Positions 17,673-28,929 of a stretch of 64,000 nt of DNA are shown here, piece after piece. The DNA comes from Mesobacillus sp. AQ2 (GTDB taxonomy: Bacteria; Bacillota; Bacilli; Bacillales; Cytobacillaceae): contig NZ_CP126080.1 in assembly GCF_030122805.1 (NCBI RefSeq), positions 1,927,001 through 1,991,000 on the forward strand, written 5' to 3'. Position numbers and translations under genes: made by a program. Every line of letters begins with the position of its first letter. The stretch's first letter is position 1. The notes beneath the pieces were generated by a model that was not told the origin of the DNA, searched no databases, and saw only the letters and a list, made by a program, of their open reading frames with translations.

Positions 17673-18617
17673 GTGTTGCAAGTACTTCAAGTGAATCAGG
17701 TAACCAAGAGATTCAAAGATTTTGAGGCTGTAAAAAATGTCTCTTTTTCTGTTAACAAGGGGGAATCATTTGGTCTGCTTGGCCCTAATGGCGCTGGTAA
17801 GACAACGACAATCCAGATGGTATCCGGACTGTTTCCTCCAAGTTCGGGAAGCATCGAGATTGCTGGCATTGATATGATCAGGCAACCCAAGAGAGGACAG
17901 GGACTTTTAGGAATAGTTCCACAGGAAATAGCTCTTTACCAAACGATGAGTGCAAGGGAAAACCTTGCTTTCTGGGGGAGGATGTACGGTTTAAGGGGAC
18001 AAAACCTGCAAAAGAGGATAAACGATGTGCTGGAAATCATCGGGCTGGCTGATCGGGCAAAGGAAAAGGTTGAGACTTTTTCTGGAGGAATGAAGCGGAG
18101 AGTCAATATTGGAGCTGCCATATTACATAATCCTGAGTTATTAATCATGGATGAGCCGACTGTAGGGATCGATCCCCAATCACGGAGCCACATCCTTGAA
18201 ACAGTAAAAAAGCTGAATCAAGAAGGAATGACAGTCATTTATACAAGTCATTATATGGAGGAAGTCGAGTATCTTTGTGAAAAGATTGGCATTATGGACC
18301 ACGGAAAATTCATCACTTCAGGAACAATTTCTGAATTAAGGGAGACAATCGGTGATCGTTCTCGGATTGTCATGAATTTCTCGGAAGCGCACGAACCTGA
18401 GAACATAAAGAAGGCACTGAGCCAATTAGTGCCTGAAGAGGATCTGGCTATCCAAGAAAGTGAACTAGCCATCTTTCATAATGAACCGCAAAAGGTCTTG
18501 AGTGAATTGATTCAGACAGTTACTGGAGCAGGATTCGATATCACATCTGTTGAGATCGTTGAACCAAATCTTGAAAGTGTCTTCCTCCATTTGACCGGAC
18601 GAAGCTTAAGAGACTGA
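17673..18617 (+). CDS. ABC transporter ATP-binding protein, LnrL-like
   Basis: This 314-residue ATPase of an ABC-2-type exporter has a GTG start with GCAGGTG upstream. Walker A is GPNGAGKTT, the signature is FSGGMKRRV, and Walker B is LLIMDEPTVGID. A C-terminal extension of about 90 residues is typical of drug/lipid-exporter ATPases. Its order and size match LnrL of B. subtilis linearmycin resistance (an ATPase followed by two permeases). The substrate is not known; amphiphilic antibiotics are the natural guess. Confidence 0.93.
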   Translation: MLQVLQVNQVTKRFKDFEAVKNVSFSVNKGESFGLLGPNGAGKTTTIQMVSGLFPPSSGSIEIAGIDMIRQPKRGQGLLGIVPQEIALYQTMSARENLAFWGRMYGLRGQNLQKRINDVLEIIGLADRAKEKVETFSGGMKRRVNIGAAILHNPELLIMDEPTVGIDPQSRSHILETVKKLNQEGMTVIYTSHYMEEVEYLCEKIGIMDHGKFITSGTISELRETIGDRSRIVMNFSEAHEPENIKKALSQLVPEEDLAIQESELAIFHNEPQKVLSELIQTVTGAGFDITSVEIVEPNLESVFLHLTGRSLRD

Positions 18618-18628
18618 GGGGGATTATC

Positions 18629-19819
18629 ATGGGATTTTGGTGGCTGGCATTGAAGGATGCGCTCCTGATTGGAAGAGACAAAAAAGCGTTGCTGACACTT
18701 GTTTTCATGCCTATTTTATTAATTGGTATTCTTGGCGCAGTATTCGGCAATATGATGGGAAATGAAGAAGAAGCTCCCATCAAAGAATTCAAGATTGGAA
18801 TTGTCAATCTTGATGAAGGTCCACTTGGCAAGGTTTTAGAGGAAGAAGTCTTCATGGAAGGACTGCCAGATCTTATCTCTGCTGAGGCAATGGGTGAAGA
18901 CGAATTAAACGATCAATTAAAGCAGCAGGCCATCTCCGTGGGAGTCATTCTTCCACCAAATTTTTCTGATCATATCATTTTAGGTGAAGAATCAAAAGTT
19001 CGAATCATCTCCATTCCATCTGCTTCGATCCAGTCGTCGATCGTAGAGAGCGCAGTGCTGCAATTCGCGCAGGGTGCTGCCGTTAATATGGCAGCCATAA
19101 AGGTTACTGGTCTTCCAGACCCTGGAAAGTCCGTTACTGAATTTGCTCTGCCTGCCATTGAAACTTTTGACCTTGTCGAAGAGGTTGCAGTGAAGCAGGA
19201 ACAGAAGCCCGTTGGCTCGTTCCAGTATTATGCAGCAGGTATGGGAGTGATGTTCTTACTTATGACCGTTATTACGGGTGTAAGCACAATGATTGAAGAA
19301 AAGGAACAAGATGTTTTTAATCGTCTGCTGATCACCAAGTTGACCAATACTGATTACCTTATAGGCAAATTCATCGGTTTGCTGTTCATGTCCTCAATTC
19401 AATTTTTCATCATCATTATCGGAACAAGATACCTGTACGGAGTTGATTGGGGAAATTCGATGTTGGGTGTCATGGTGGTTGGCCAGTCTTTCGTTTTTAG
19501 CGTATGCGGGCTGGGAGTCCTTCTGGGCACGCTTGTGAAAACAGAGAAAACCTTCAATGCGGCTGGTATGCTTGGCACGCAGATTATGGCGGCCGTTGGG
19601 GGAAGCATGGTCCCGTTATATGTTTTTCCGGAGTGGATGAATTCAGTCGTGAAAATCCTTCCCAATGCTCTTGCACTCCAGACATTCCTTGATTTGATAA
19701 CCGGGGCAGACGTGTGGCAAGTGTTAGTGGAAGCTGGTATTTTAATTGCCATCGGAGTCGGTTCGATTGTACTTGCGTTTGCATCCCTTTCTGTAAAAAG
19801 GAGGGCTTCACATGCTTAA
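18629..19819 (+). CDS. ABC-2 type permease, LnrM-like
   Basis: This 396-residue membrane subunit has one N-terminal transmembrane helix near 25-45, an extracytoplasmic domain of about 170 residues, then five helices from about 205, the ABC-2 topology. It lies 11 bp after the ATPase gene and overlaps the next permease by 8 bp. The pairing of two homologous permeases with one ATPase is as in LnrLMN. Confidence 0.9.
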   Translation: MGFWWLALKDALLIGRDKKALLTLVFMPILLIGILGAVFGNMMGNEEEAPIKEFKIGIVNLDEGPLGKVLEEEVFMEGLPDLISAEAMGEDELNDQLKQQAISVGVILPPNFSDHIILGEESKVRIISIPSASIQSSIVESAVLQFAQGAAVNMAAIKVTGLPDPGKSVTEFALPAIETFDLVEEVAVKQEQKPVGSFQYYAAGMGVMFLLMTVITGVSTMIEEKEQDVFNRLLITKLTNTDYLIGKFIGLLFMSSIQFFIIIIGTRYLYGVDWGNSMLGVMVVGQSFVFSVCGLGVLLGTLVKTEKTFNAAGMLGTQIMAAVGGSMVPLYVFPEWMNSVVKILPNALALQTFLDLITGADVWQVLVEAGILIAIGVGSIVLAFASLSVKRRASHA

Positions 19820-20945
19820 AGTGTTCTCCATTGCGGTTTTACATCTGAAAACATTGTTTAAGACACCTTCCGCACTCATTTTGATGTTTGTCATGCCCAT
19901 TATGTTCAGCTTGATTTTTGGCGGAATTGGCTCAGGTGGATCCTCTGAAAAAAATAAGCCAGTGGTCATGGTGGTAGAATCAAAAGAGGATGTGGATGGC
20001 TCGATCATGAAGCTCTTATCCTCTAACAGCCAGTACAAATGGCAGCGGGCTAGTGAAAAAGCAGCAAGAGATTCGGTCGACAACCAGAAAGCAATCGCAG
20101 CAGTGGTCATGGCTGATTCAATGATTGGAAATTATGAACAGGAACAACCTCTATTTCAAATGATTGTCCAAAGAAAAACCCAGGAGTATCTTGCTTTGAA
20201 CAACTATATCAAAGGAGTCGGAAGGACAGTTGGACAGTCAATGGAAGTCAGCGCGGCTCAAGGCAAAGAGAAAGCTTTTGATATGATTGGCGAAGTGGCA
20301 GCAAAGGATCCGATTGGGGTGAACAGGGAAATAGCCAAAAAAGAGCAATCAGAATCAGAGTCTGTGGGAATGCTGGCGATTGGTTTTACCATCATGTTTA
20401 TGATGTTTGGTATTTCAGGAGCTGCATCAGCCATCCTTGACGAAAGAATCGGCGGAACCTGGCAGCGGCTGCTCACATCTCCTGCTACCAAATTCCAGGT
20501 CATGGCAGGGTATTTAATCTCCTATTTCTTGATGGGAGCTATTCAATTATCCGTACTGATGGCGGTGATGAACCTGACCTATGGTTCTTCCTGGGGAAAT
20601 CTGGTTTATTTTGCTCCTTTTGCGGCATTGGTGATCATAACGATTGTTGGCTTTGGCCTGATGATGGCTGGCATCGTGAAAACCAGACAACAGTCTGGGG
20701 CATTAAGTGCAGTACTGATTGTCAGTACCTGTATGCTTGGGGGAGTCTATTGGCCGATTGAGATTGTACCGGAGTTCATGCAGCAGATTGCCAAAGCAGT
20801 GCCTCAGAGCTGGATGATCACAGGATTTCGGGAGATCGTCAGTGGCAGCCTTTATACCCCGGCAATTGTCAGCTCCACACTGGTACTGCTCACTTTCAGT
20901 ACGATCTTTTTTACTATTGGCTTAAGGAAAATGAAATTTGATTGA
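19812..20945 (+). CDS. ABC-2 type permease, LnrN-like
   Basis: This 377-residue second membrane subunit has the same topology as its neighbour: one N-terminal helix, an extracytoplasmic domain, then a five-helix bundle from about 190. ILDERIGGTWQRLLTSP is the family's amphipathic coupling segment. The final gene of the operon is followed by a hairpin. Confidence 0.9.
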   Translation: MLKVFSIAVLHLKTLFKTPSALILMFVMPIMFSLIFGGIGSGGSSEKNKPVVMVVESKEDVDGSIMKLLSSNSQYKWQRASEKAARDSVDNQKAIAAVVMADSMIGNYEQEQPLFQMIVQRKTQEYLALNNYIKGVGRTVGQSMEVSAAQGKEKAFDMIGEVAAKDPIGVNREIAKKEQSESESVGMLAIGFTIMFMMFGISGAASAILDERIGGTWQRLLTSPATKFQVMAGYLISYFLMGAIQLSVLMAVMNLTYGSSWGNLVYFAPFAALVIITIVGFGLMMAGIVKTRQQSGALSAVLIVSTCMLGGVYWPIEIVPEFMQQIAKAVPQSWMITGFREIVSGSLYTPAIVSSTLVLLTFSTIFFTIGLRKMKFD

Positions 20946-20952
20946 ATTTTTG

Positions 20953-20985
20953 CCAGTCCATTTATGGGCTGGTAATTCTTTTTAA
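20953..20985 (+). terminator. probable terminator of the ABC exporter operon
   Basis: CCAGTCCA (20953-20960) pairs with TGGGCTGG (20965-20972), with one wobble, around a 4-nt loop. The T tract (ATTCTTTTT) is short and interrupted. Confidence 0.65.
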
Positions 20986-21197
20986 GTGGATTCTATCGAA
21001 AATTATAATTTGTCGAGTTATAATAGATATTTAGAATAAGAGTCGAAACAGCGGCTCTTTACTTTGTCTGAAAAAGGGAAAGAACCGTGAAAAGGTAAAA
21101 TCAGAGGTGCTTCTCTTCCTTAAAACAGAGAAGTATATGAAATGGTAAACGTGAGTATAAACTCAACAACTACGCAATGTGAATTTTGGAGGATAAT

Positions 21198-23849
21198 ATG
21201 GCTGCATATACCCCTATGATCAAGCAATACCTGCAAGTGAAGGCAGATTACCAGGATGCCTTTTTATTTTTCCGTCTGGGAGATTTTTATGAAATGTTCT
21301 TTGAGGATGCGCTAAAGGCATCCCAGGAACTTGAGATCACACTGACCAGCAGAGAGGGCGGCGGTGAGGAACGGATTCCGATGTGCGGAGTTCCATACCA
21401 TTCTGCTCCTAACTATATCGAACAATTGATAAACAGAGGGTACAAAGTGGCCATCTGTGAACAAACGGAAGACCCGAAGACAGCCAAAGGCGTCGTGAAG
21501 CGTGAAGTGGTCCAATTGATTACGCCCGGAACAGTGATGGAAGGGCGAGGGCTTCTTGAAAAAGAGAATAATTTCATTGCCACTGTATCTGTATTTTCTA
21601 ATAATCAATTCGGTTTTGCCTGCAGCGACCTTTCAACTGGAGAAAGCAGGGCAACATTGATTAATGGAAGTATTGATGAGCTGATCAACGAATTATCGAT
21701 GTCTGGCGCAAAGGAAGTCGTCATCGAAAGCACACTTTCACCAGAGATCCAGAAAAAGCTCCGGGAACGATCCATTCTGGCTCTTTCAATAGAGGATAAT
21801 AGCGAAGTGAATGAGAGTTTTTCAGATTTGTTTGCGGAACTGGATAATGAGGCACTGATCACCACTGTCTCAAGACTGTTCAATTATCTGTACCGAACCC
21901 AGAAGCGAAGTCTTGACCATTTGCAAAAGGTCTCAGTTTACCATGTTCAGCAATATATGAAGATCGATTATTTTTCAAAGCGGAATTTAGAGCTTACTGA
22001 AACAATCCGTTCCACAGCGAAAAAAGGTACGCTTTTATGGCTGCTGGATGAGACGATGACAGCAATGGGCGGCAGGATGCTTAAGCAATGGATCAACAGG
22101 CCGCTGATTGATAAAACTGAAATCGGCCGCCGCCAGGAGCTGGTTCAATTATTCGTTGGCCAGTTTTTCGAACGACAGGAATTACGGGAAAAATTGAAGG
22201 ACGTATACGACCTGGAACGCCTGGCAGGCCGCGTTGCTTTTGGCAATTTGAATCCTAGAGACTTAATGCAGTTGAAAAGATCATTGCTCCAGGTTCCTGT
22301 GCTGAAAGATATACTGGAGAATCTCTCCCATGAGGAAGCTGCCAGGATGGCAGAAAGGCTAGATCCTTGTGAGGAAGCTGCCGATTTGCTTGAACAGGCA
22401 ATCGTGGAAAATCCCCCTATCTCCGTAAAAGAGGGGAACATCATTCGTGACGGATATGACCAGCAGCTGGATCAGTATCGTGATGCCAGCCGCAATGGGA
22501 AGACATGGATTGCGATGCTTGAACGTGAAGAGCGTGAAAAGACGGGCATTAAATCGCTTAAAGTTGGCTATAACCGGGTGTTTGGCTACTATATCGAAGT
22601 GACCAGGGCGAATTTGCATTTGCTGCAGGAAGGACAGTATGAGAGAAAGCAGACTCTTTCAAATGCAGAGCGTTTCATCACTCCTGAGCTGAAGGAAAAG
22701 GAAGAATTGATCCTTGCTGCCGAGGAAAAAAGTGTCGAGCTGGAGTACCAGCTATTTACCGGCATACGCGAAACAATCAAAGAATATATTCCGAGATTGC
22801 AAGGACTTGCAAAGGCGCTCAGTGAACTGGATGTCCTGCTTGGGTTCGCAGAACTTAGTGAACAAAGGCATTATGCCAGACCTGTGTTCTCCGCTGACCG
22901 GAAAATATATTTGAAGGATGGACGCCATCCTGTAGTCGAAAAGGTGATGGACGCGCAGGAATATGTACCCAACGATTGCTATATGGATAATGAACGTGAA
23001 GTCCTGCTGATCACAGGTCCGAATATGTCTGGTAAAAGCACTTATATGCGCCAGGTTGCATTGACCGCCATCATGGCTCAAATTGGCTGCTTTGTACCTG
23101 CTGAGAAGGCTGAGCTGCCGATTTTTGACCAGGTGTTCACCCGAATCGGGGCTGCCGACGATCTCGTTTCAGGTCAAAGTACCTTCATGGTTGAAATGCT
23201 TGAGGCGAGGAACGCGATTATTAATGCTTCCAGGGACAGCCTGATTCTATTCGATGAGATTGGCCGGGGAACATCTACCTATGATGGAATGGCTCTCGCC
23301 CAGGCAATGATTGAATACATCCATGACAAAATTGGCGCAAAAACATTGTTTTCAACCCATTATCATGAATTGACTACGCTTGAAAAGGAACTGCATAAAT
23401 TGAAAAATGTCCATGTCAGTGCTGTGGAGCAAAACGGCAAGGTCGTCTTCCTTCATAAAATCAGAGAAGGCGCAGCGGATAAGAGTTACGGTATCCACGT
23501 TGCCCAGCTGGCTGAATTGCCGTCAGAACTGATTGAACGTGCTGCGGAAATCCTGCAGATCCTAGAGCAGACGGACAGCCAGGTTTCAGGTGATGTGGGC
23601 TTTGAAAATGGCCTGGATACTGTCATGGCATCTACGGAGGTAGACCAAAGTTCGCTTCAGGCCAGGGAAACAGCAGCTGCAGCACAACTGTCATTTTTTG
23701 ATGAAGAGCCCGGACAACAAAAAACCAATAAGGCCAGCAAGAAAGAAAAGCAGGTCCTCGATCAATTGAGCGGACTTGAGATTCTGGATATGACGCCATT
23801 ACAGGCGATGAATATACTTTATGAATTGCAAAAAAAGCTAAGAAAGTAA
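21198..23849 (+). CDS. mutS: DNA mismatch repair protein MutS
   Basis: MutS binds mispaired bases and recruits MutL. It has 883 residues from the ATG at 21198, preceded by TTTGGAGG; an in-frame TTG at 21186 is part of that ribosome site. The mismatch-stacking motif is FYEMF (Phe-x-Glu) near residue 35. The ATPase has Walker [10 protein letters not shown] and [20 protein letters not shown] and the C-terminal clamp-binding stretch (QLSFFDEE, a QLxLF-like beta-clamp motif) are visible. Homologue starts agree (MAxYTPMI). mutL follows after 401 bp occupied by repeat R1. Confidence 0.98.
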   Translation: MAAYTPMIKQYLQVKADYQDAFLFFRLGDFYEMFFEDALKASQELEITLTSREGGGEERIPMCGVPYHSAPNYIEQLINRGYKVAICEQTEDPKTAKGVVKREVVQLITPGTVMEGRGLLEKENNFIATVSVFSNNQFGFACSDLSTGESRATLINGSIDELINELSMSGAKEVVIESTLSPEIQKKLRERSILALSIEDNSEVNESFSDLFAELDNEALITTVSRLFNYLYRTQKRSLDHLQKVSVYHVQQYMKIDYFSKRNLELTETIRSTAKKGTLLWLLDETMTAMGGRMLKQWINRPLIDKTEIGRRQELVQLFVGQFFERQELREKLKDVYDLERLAGRVAFGNLNPRDLMQLKRSLLQVPVLKDILENLSHEEAARMAERLDPCEEAADLLEQAIVENPPISVKEGNIIRDGYDQQLDQYRDASRNGKTWIAMLEREEREKTGIKSLKVGYNRVFGYYIEVTRANLHLLQEGQYERKQTLSNAERFITPELKEKEELILAAEEKSVELEYQLFTGIRETIKEYIPRLQGLAKALSELDVLLGFAELSEQRHYARPVFSADRKIYLKDGRHPVVEKVMDAQEYVPNDCYMDNEREVLLITGPNMSGKSTYMRQVALTAIMAQIGCFVPAEKAELPIFDQVFTRIGAADDLVSGQSTFMVEMLEARNAIINASRDSLILFDEIGRGTSTYDGMALAQAMIEYIHDKIGAKTLFSTHYHELTTLEKELHKLKNVHVSAVEQNGKVVFLHKIREGAADKSYGIHVAQLAELPSELIERAAEILQILEQTDSQVSGDVGFENGLDTVMASTEVDQSSLQARETAAAAQLSFFDEEPGQQKTNKASKKEKQVLDQLSGLEILDMTPLQAMNILYELQKKLRK

Positions 23850-23875
23850 TGAATAACAAGATACTATTTTAAATT

Positions 23876-24213
23876 GGCTCTGTTAAAGCCTAACGTTGTT
23901 TTTATTCCTGTTGATTGTAGTGGAAGGCGCGTAGACTCCTCCGAAAATGCTAACGCATTTCCATCGTGCGTGGGCAGGTTCGAGGAAGCCAATTCAATGT
24001 CCTGCGGGCGCAGCTGGTCAGGTGAGACCTAGGTGAAATGATTCACGTGAGGAATCATTTGCACCCCGCAGGAGCAAAGCGACGAGGAGGCTCAGCGCCA
24101 GCCAAGAAGAATTTGGTCTTTGAAAAAGCTGGCACTTGAGCTTTTTCATCATTCTTCCCCCGCGGAAAGCGAAGCGCCTGGAACGAAAATCAACAGCCTT
24201 GTTTAACAGAGCC
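23876..24213 (+). repeat. dispersed repeat R1, copy 2 (338 bp) between mutS and mutL
   Basis: The ends are GGCTCTGTTAAA (23876-23887) and TTTAACAGAGCC (24202-24213), a perfect 12-bp inverted repeat. The interior shares long blocks with copy 3, including a run from GTGAGACCTAGGTGAAATG to the imperfect hairpin AAATGATTCACGTGAGGAATCATTT region and GACGAGGAGGCTCAGCGCCAGCC-like sequence. Together with short flanks it fills the whole mutS-mutL gap. No ORF is seen. Confidence 0.88.
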
Positions 24214-24250
24214 TTAAAATAAAAAAATCAAGATTGCTGGAGGTGAAGAA

Positions 24251-26176
24251 ATGGGAAAGATCCTGCAACTGGATGATGCACTATCGAATAAAATCGCAGC
24301 CGGTGAAGTAGTTGAACGTCCGGCTTCCGTTGTAAAGGAGTTGCTTGAGAACGCAATCGATGCCAACAGTACTGTAATTGAAATCGATTTGGAAGAAGCA
24401 GGGCTTGCAAGGATTCGGATTACAGATAATGGTGATGGCATCGAGGAAGAGGATGTTCTTATCGCCTTCCAAAGGCATGCTACCAGCAAAATCAAGAATG
24501 AAAACGACTTATTCCGGATCAGGACACTCGGCTTCAGGGGAGAGGCACTGCCAAGTATCGCCTCTGTTTCGAGACTTGAAATGAAGACATCTACCGGATT
24601 GGAAGGCAATAAAGTGTTGATCGAAGGCGGCAAAGTCGAATCAATAGAAAAGGCAGACAGCCGAAAAGGAACGGATATCAGTATCTCTGACCTGTTTTTC
24701 AACACACCGGCACGACTTAAATATATGAAGACCATCCATACAGAGCTCGGCAATATCACAGATGTCGTGAATCGTCTGGCACTGGCGAATCCGACTATTT
24801 CATTCAGGCTTGTCCATAATGGGCGCCAGCTATTGAAGACGACCGGAAATGGAGACGTTCGCCAGGTGCTCGCTGCTATTTATGGCATCAATATGGTCAA
24901 ATCCATGATTCCCATTTCCGGTGAGTCATTGGATTATAAAATCAGCGGCTATATTTCAATGCCTGAGATTACAAGGGCATCGAGAAACTATATATCGACG
25001 ATGATCAATGGACGTTTTATCAAAAACTATGCGCTGGTGAAGGCAATCCAGGAAGGGTATCATACCCTGCTTCCGATTGGCCGGTATCCGGTTGTCCTGC
25101 TTAACATCGAAATGGACCCGCTGCTCATTGATGTGAACGTCCATCCTTCGAAAATGGAAGTGCGTTTAAGCAAGGAGCAGGAACTTAATAATCTTGTGTC
25201 AAGCGTGATTAAGGATGCTTTCAAAACGAAAGAGCTGATCCCAGCAGGGTTTGTTGCACAAAAACAGGAAAAACCCAAATCGGAACAAACTTTTATGGAA
25301 CTTGACCACATGGAGAATCCTGCTAACCAGCAAGATAATGGGCAAAGCTCTATGGCCAGCAAACCTTTCGTTGAGGAAAAAGCAGAAGAACTGAGCGGGC
25401 GTTACAAAGCAGCAGGACAGCAGGATTTCCCAAAAACAGAGATGCCAAACTGGCAAAATGCCTTCGTAGCCCAGGAGCCCTTCATGGAGACGAAGTTCGA
25501 TGCAAGGGATGAACAAGATGATGATGGCAAAAACGCGAGTGAACCTGAGGTTTTTATTGACGTTCCAGAAAACCAGCCAGAGGTGACATCCTCCCGGGTT
25601 CCTCCTTTATATCCAATCGGGCAAATGCACGGAACATATATACTTGCCCAGAATGACCGTGGCTTATATATCATTGACCAGCATGCTGCCCAGGAACGGA
25701 TCAAATATGAATATTTCAGGGAAAAGGTCGGCCAGGTGGCAACAGAGCTTCAGGAAATGCTTGTTCCGATTACACTTGAATATTCTGCCGATGAATGCAT
25801 GAAAATCAGTGAATATCAACACGAACTTGAGAAGGTCGGTGTATTCCTGGAGCCATTTGGCTACAACAGTTTCATTGTCCGCTCGCACCCACAGTGGCTT
25901 CCCCGCGGCGAGGAAAAAGAGCTGATTGAAGACATGATCGAACAGCTTTTGCTGATGAAAAAGGTGGATATTAAAAAGCTCAGGGAGGAAGCAGCGATCA
26001 TGATGAGCTGCAAAGCATCCATTAAAGCGAATCATCACTTGCGTATGGATGAAATACAGGCTTTGCTTGATGAACTACGCCGCTCGTCTGATCCCTTCAC
26101 TTGCCCGCATGGCAGGCCCATAATCGTCCATTATTCAACCTATGAAATGGAGAAAATGTTCAAAAGAGTAATGTAA
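24251..26176 (+). CDS. mutL: DNA mismatch repair endonuclease MutL
   Basis: This 641-residue protein is a GHKL ATPase joined to a C-terminal nicking endonuclease. N-terminal motifs are [16 protein letters not shown] and [13 protein letters not shown] disordered, polar linker lies at about 335-445. The C-terminal domain has [12 protein letters not shown], which fits the DQHA-x2-E-x4-E metal site of endonuclease-active MutLs, plus SCKASIKAN and CPHGRP. The ATG follows GGAGGTGAAG. It is normally co-transcribed with mutS; here transcription must cross the R1 repeat or start within it. Confidence 0.98.
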   Translation: MGKILQLDDALSNKIAAGEVVERPASVVKELLENAIDANSTVIEIDLEEAGLARIRITDNGDGIEEEDVLIAFQRHATSKIKNENDLFRIRTLGFRGEALPSIASVSRLEMKTSTGLEGNKVLIEGGKVESIEKADSRKGTDISISDLFFNTPARLKYMKTIHTELGNITDVVNRLALANPTISFRLVHNGRQLLKTTGNGDVRQVLAAIYGINMVKSMIPISGESLDYKISGYISMPEITRASRNYISTMINGRFIKNYALVKAIQEGYHTLLPIGRYPVVLLNIEMDPLLIDVNVHPSKMEVRLSKEQELNNLVSSVIKDAFKTKELIPAGFVAQKQEKPKSEQTFMELDHMENPANQQDNGQSSMASKPFVEEKAEELSGRYKAAGQQDFPKTEMPNWQNAFVAQEPFMETKFDARDEQDDDGKNASEPEVFIDVPENQPEVTSSRVPPLYPIGQMHGTYILAQNDRGLYIIDQHAAQERIKYEYFREKVGQVATELQEMLVPITLEYSADECMKISEYQHELEKVGVFLEPFGYNSFIVRSHPQWLPRGEEKELIEDMIEQLLLMKKVDIKKLREEAAIMMSCKASIKANHHLRMDEIQALLDELRRSSDPFTCPHGRPIIVHYSTYEMEKMFKRVM

Positions 26177-26186
26177 TGCTAGAAAG

Positions 26187-26219
26187 CAGTGTTTCCCAAA
26201 AGGAGACACTGTTTTTTTT
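26187..26219 (+). terminator. intrinsic terminator of mutL
   Basis: CAGTGTTTCC (26187-26196) pairs with GGAGACACTG (26202-26211), with one wobble, followed by T8. Confidence 0.9.
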
Positions 26220-26365
26220 ATTAATAATGAAAGATTTTCATCAATAGGATAAAAATGCTTTAATTTATGTATAAAATGGTGTAAAATTACACTAATAGAA
26301 AAATAATTACAAATCATCATCCATACCAGCTGATTTTAATATGATAGAAGGAGGGGGGAGATTCA

Positions 26366-26812
26366 TTGGTTGCCTTTTCGTTATTATTTACAATCATGCC
26401 GATTGTGGTACTCGTTTTTATTGTAGCTTTTGCAGTTAAAAATAAGGAGCAGGGGGGAGAAAAAGTGGTTAGACATTTATACACTTATCTAGTTTTATTT
26501 GCAACATTGATGATGGTCATAGGCGGAGGGGTGTCAAATTTCATGGCGGCAGCTGATCTTGCAAGCCCGTCAGGCTATTATCAAAGTTTTACAGAATATA
26601 AGCAATTGACGATAGCTGGTAAAATAGAAGGTTCAAAAACCGAAATGAGCGAACAAGAACTGCGGAGTAACTATGAGGTCTATGTTAAAGAGGAAGAAAA
26701 GCGGCAAAAGGACAGGGCAATCAACCAAATCATCAAGAGTCTCGGCTTTATTGTCATTCCGCTTCCGGTTTTCCTTTATTTCAACAGGCTAAGAAAGCAG
26801 CAATCAGAGTGA
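26366..26812 (+). CDS. membrane protein of unknown function
   Basis: This 148-residue protein has a TTG start after GGAGGGGGGAG. Hydrophobic segments lie at about 3-24, 39-62 and 121-138, with a charged loop (about 85-118, EMSEQELRSNYEVYVKEEEK) between the second and third. I recognise no family. It is monocistronic, with a terminator after it. Confidence 0.7.
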   Translation: MVAFSLLFTIMPIVVLVFIVAFAVKNKEQGGEKVVRHLYTYLVLFATLMMVIGGGVSNFMAAADLASPSGYYQSFTEYKQLTIAGKIEGSKTEMSEQELRSNYEVYVKEEEKRQKDRAINQIIKSLGFIVIPLPVFLYFNRLRKQQSE

Positions 26813-26826
26813 ATTTAAATTTCCTG

Positions 26827-26853
26827 AAGGCACTGCATCTGGTGCCTTTTTTT
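26827..26853 (+). terminator. intrinsic terminator
   Basis: AAGGCAC (26827-26833) pairs with GTGCCTT (26842-26848), followed by a T run. Confidence 0.8.
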
Positions 26854-26920
26854 ATTTTTTAAGAGGAATAAACCACATTATAACGAATTTAGAAATCGAA
26901 CGAAGAAAGGTGGCGATCAA

Positions 26921-27439
26921 ATGTTAAAACGACCAGATCTAGAAGAGTTTCCAGTATATATGAGGAGTTATGTTCAATTGATACCAGAAGGCGACATAAT
27001 CCAAATCCTCAACGGACAAATGGCATCGACGCAGGAAATATTTTCTGCGGTCACAGAAAAACAGGCTGAATACAGGTATGCAGAAGGAAAATGGACTTTA
27101 TCTGAAGTATTGGGACATCTAACTGATACCGAAAGGATCATGAACTATAGAATCCTCCGTATTGCCCGTGGGGACAAGAGTCCTTTGATGGGATTCGACG
27201 AAAATGAATATGTACAAGAGGCTTCCTTTAATGAACGACCGATAGCTGATCTGCTGGAAGACTATCAAAATGTTAGAAGAGCAACGATCAGTTTGTTGAA
27301 AGGCCTGCCACAAAAATCTTTACAGAACAAGGGCAATGCCAATGGATTTGAAGTAACAGTGGAAACGATCGCTTATATGATTGCAGGACATGAACTTCAT
27401 CATATAAAAATCATTCAGGAAAAGTATTTGAAAGATTAA
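26921..27439 (+). CDS. DinB-superfamily protein (metal-binding four-helix bundle)
   Basis: This 172-residue protein belongs to the DinB_2/YfiT-like group, four-helix proteins related to thiol-dependent S-transferases. Metal-ligand histidines appear in LGHLTDTE and in GHELHHIKII near the C-terminus. It starts at an ATG after AGAAAGGTGG. No specific substrate can be assigned; the family is often annotated as DNA-damage-inducible without evidence. Confidence 0.85.
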   Translation: MLKRPDLEEFPVYMRSYVQLIPEGDIIQILNGQMASTQEIFSAVTEKQAEYRYAEGKWTLSEVLGHLTDTERIMNYRILRIARGDKSPLMGFDENEYVQEASFNERPIADLLEDYQNVRRATISLLKGLPQKSLQNKGNANGFEVTVETIAYMIAGHELHHIKIIQEKYLKD

Positions 27440-27601
27440 ATCAACACAGTTTTAGATAGATGCTATGGAATCAAATAGATTGCAAGTGTTACAAAGATAT
27501 GAGCAGGATTTACAAATATTCATATACACTATGTGACATAAAAGGTATCTGGTAAGATGAGGATCTAGTTGAAAATAGTTGTGTTTTAACAGAATGAATA
27601 G

Positions 27602-27635
27602 AAAAAGATCGCTAACTAAATAGCGATCTTTTTTT
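27602..27635. terminator. bidirectional terminator between the dinB-like gene and mreBH
   Basis: A perfect 13-bp stem AAAAAGATCGCTA (27602-27614) pairs with TAGCGATCTTTTT (27621-27633), with A and T tracts on both sides. It therefore serves both converging genes. Confidence 0.93.
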
Positions 27636-27647
27636 AGAATCTGATAT

Positions 27648-28655
27648 TTATCTTACAGCTGGCTGAAGTTTATGGATATACTGCAGTGCTTTCCCTGTGC
27701 CGATTGCTACAGATTCCAGCGGGTTTGGAGCGATATGGACAGGTACAACCATTTCGCTTCCGAGCCAATCCTGCATACCGTTCAGCAGGGCGCCGCCTCC
27801 AGAAAGGATTACGCCGCGGTCAACAATATCTCCGCTCAATTCAGCGGGGCAATCTTCCAAAGTCGCGCGGATCGCTTCCATGATATGAAGAAGAGATTCC
27901 TTGATGGCATCCCTGATTTCATATGAATTAAGAGTAACAGTCTTTGGAAGTCCTGTTACGAGGTCACGGCCGCGAATGTCCATTTCCAATTTCTCATGGT
28001 CTACAAGCGCGTAACCAATTTCCATCTTGATTCTCTCAGCGGTTCTTTCCCCGATCAGTACATTGTATTCCTTGCGTACATATTGAATGATATCCTCGTC
28101 AAGTCTGTCTCCGGCGATTCGGATCGAGTGGCAGGCTACGACGCCTCCGTAAGAGATAATCGCTACTTCAGTCGTACCTCCGCCAATATCAACAACAACG
28201 TTTGCCACTGGTTCATCAACAGGAAGGCCAGCCCCAATCGCCGCAGCTACCGGCTCCTCAATCAGATGGACCTTTTTGGCGCCGGCATTTCTGACAGCAT
28301 CCTGAATTGCACGGCGCTCAACGCTTGTCGAACCAGATGGTGTGCAGACGACTACATCTGGCTTACGAAGTGAAAAACCGCCTTTTTTGGAGGCTTTCTT
28401 CATAATTTGTTTCAGCATTTCGGTCGTCACATCAAAATCCGCGATCACTCCATCTTTCAAAGGGCGGATGGCAACGATTTTGCCAGGTGTCTTTCCGATC
28501 ATTTCCTTCGCTTCCTTGCCGACAGCAAGAACATTTTTGGTTTCAGTATCAATCGCCACAACTGAAGGCTCGTTAAGGGCGACTCCTTTATTTTTACTAT
28601 ATACAAGAGTATTTGCAGTACCTAAATCAATTCCGATTTCTGTAGTAGATAACAT
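27648..28655 (-). CDS. mreBH: rod-shape actin homologue MreBH
   Basis: This bacterial actin directs cell-wall elongation and lytic enzyme placement. It has 335 residues from the ATG at 28655, the same length as B. subtilis MreBH. A GTG three codons upstream would give 338, but the GGGTGA site fits the ATG. Actin-fold motifs are [25 protein letters not shown] and GGGALLNG. The sequence and the position next to miaA/hfq favour MreBH over MreB or Mbl. On the minus strand ACCCCC lies at 28722-28727; B. subtilis mreBH is sigI-controlled with an ACCCCC-type -35, but I see no CGAA -10. Confidence 0.9.
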   Translation of the reverse strand: MLSTTEIGIDLGTANTLVYSKNKGVALNEPSVVAIDTETKNVLAVGKEAKEMIGKTPGKIVAIRPLKDGVIADFDVTTEMLKQIMKKASKKGGFSLRKPDVVVCTPSGSTSVERRAIQDAVRNAGAKKVHLIEEPVAAAIGAGLPVDEPVANVVVDIGGGTTEVAIISYGGVVACHSIRIAGDRLDEDIIQYVRKEYNVLIGERTAERIKMEIGYALVDHEKLEMDIRGRDLVTGLPKTVTLNSYEIRDAIKESLLHIMEAIRATLEDCPAELSGDIVDRGVILSGGGALLNGMQDWLGSEMVVPVHIAPNPLESVAIGTGKALQYIHKLQPAVR

Positions 28656-28929
28656 TGTGTTCACCCAGTTCCCTATAAATTATAAAACCATCATAGACTT
28701 CTATTAAACTACCATGATTCTGGGGGTGAAAGGGCTTTTGTTACCGAATCGTTATGTAACTGTAAAGGTTTAGGAAAATTTTATCAAGAAATGATATATG
28801 AGAATAATACTTGTAAAAAAGGGGTATAATGCATAGATGTTCAACTGCTTTCTACTTAATGGTAAAATAAATGTAAGATGTCAGATTTAACGATCTGACA
28901 CCCTCAATGAAAAGGCAGTGTGAAATTTT

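Noticed and set aside
24214..24759. 181-codon antisense ORF over mutL
   Set aside because: It is opposite a well-conserved gene, rich in Ser/Ile, without a ribosome site; typical antisense shadow.
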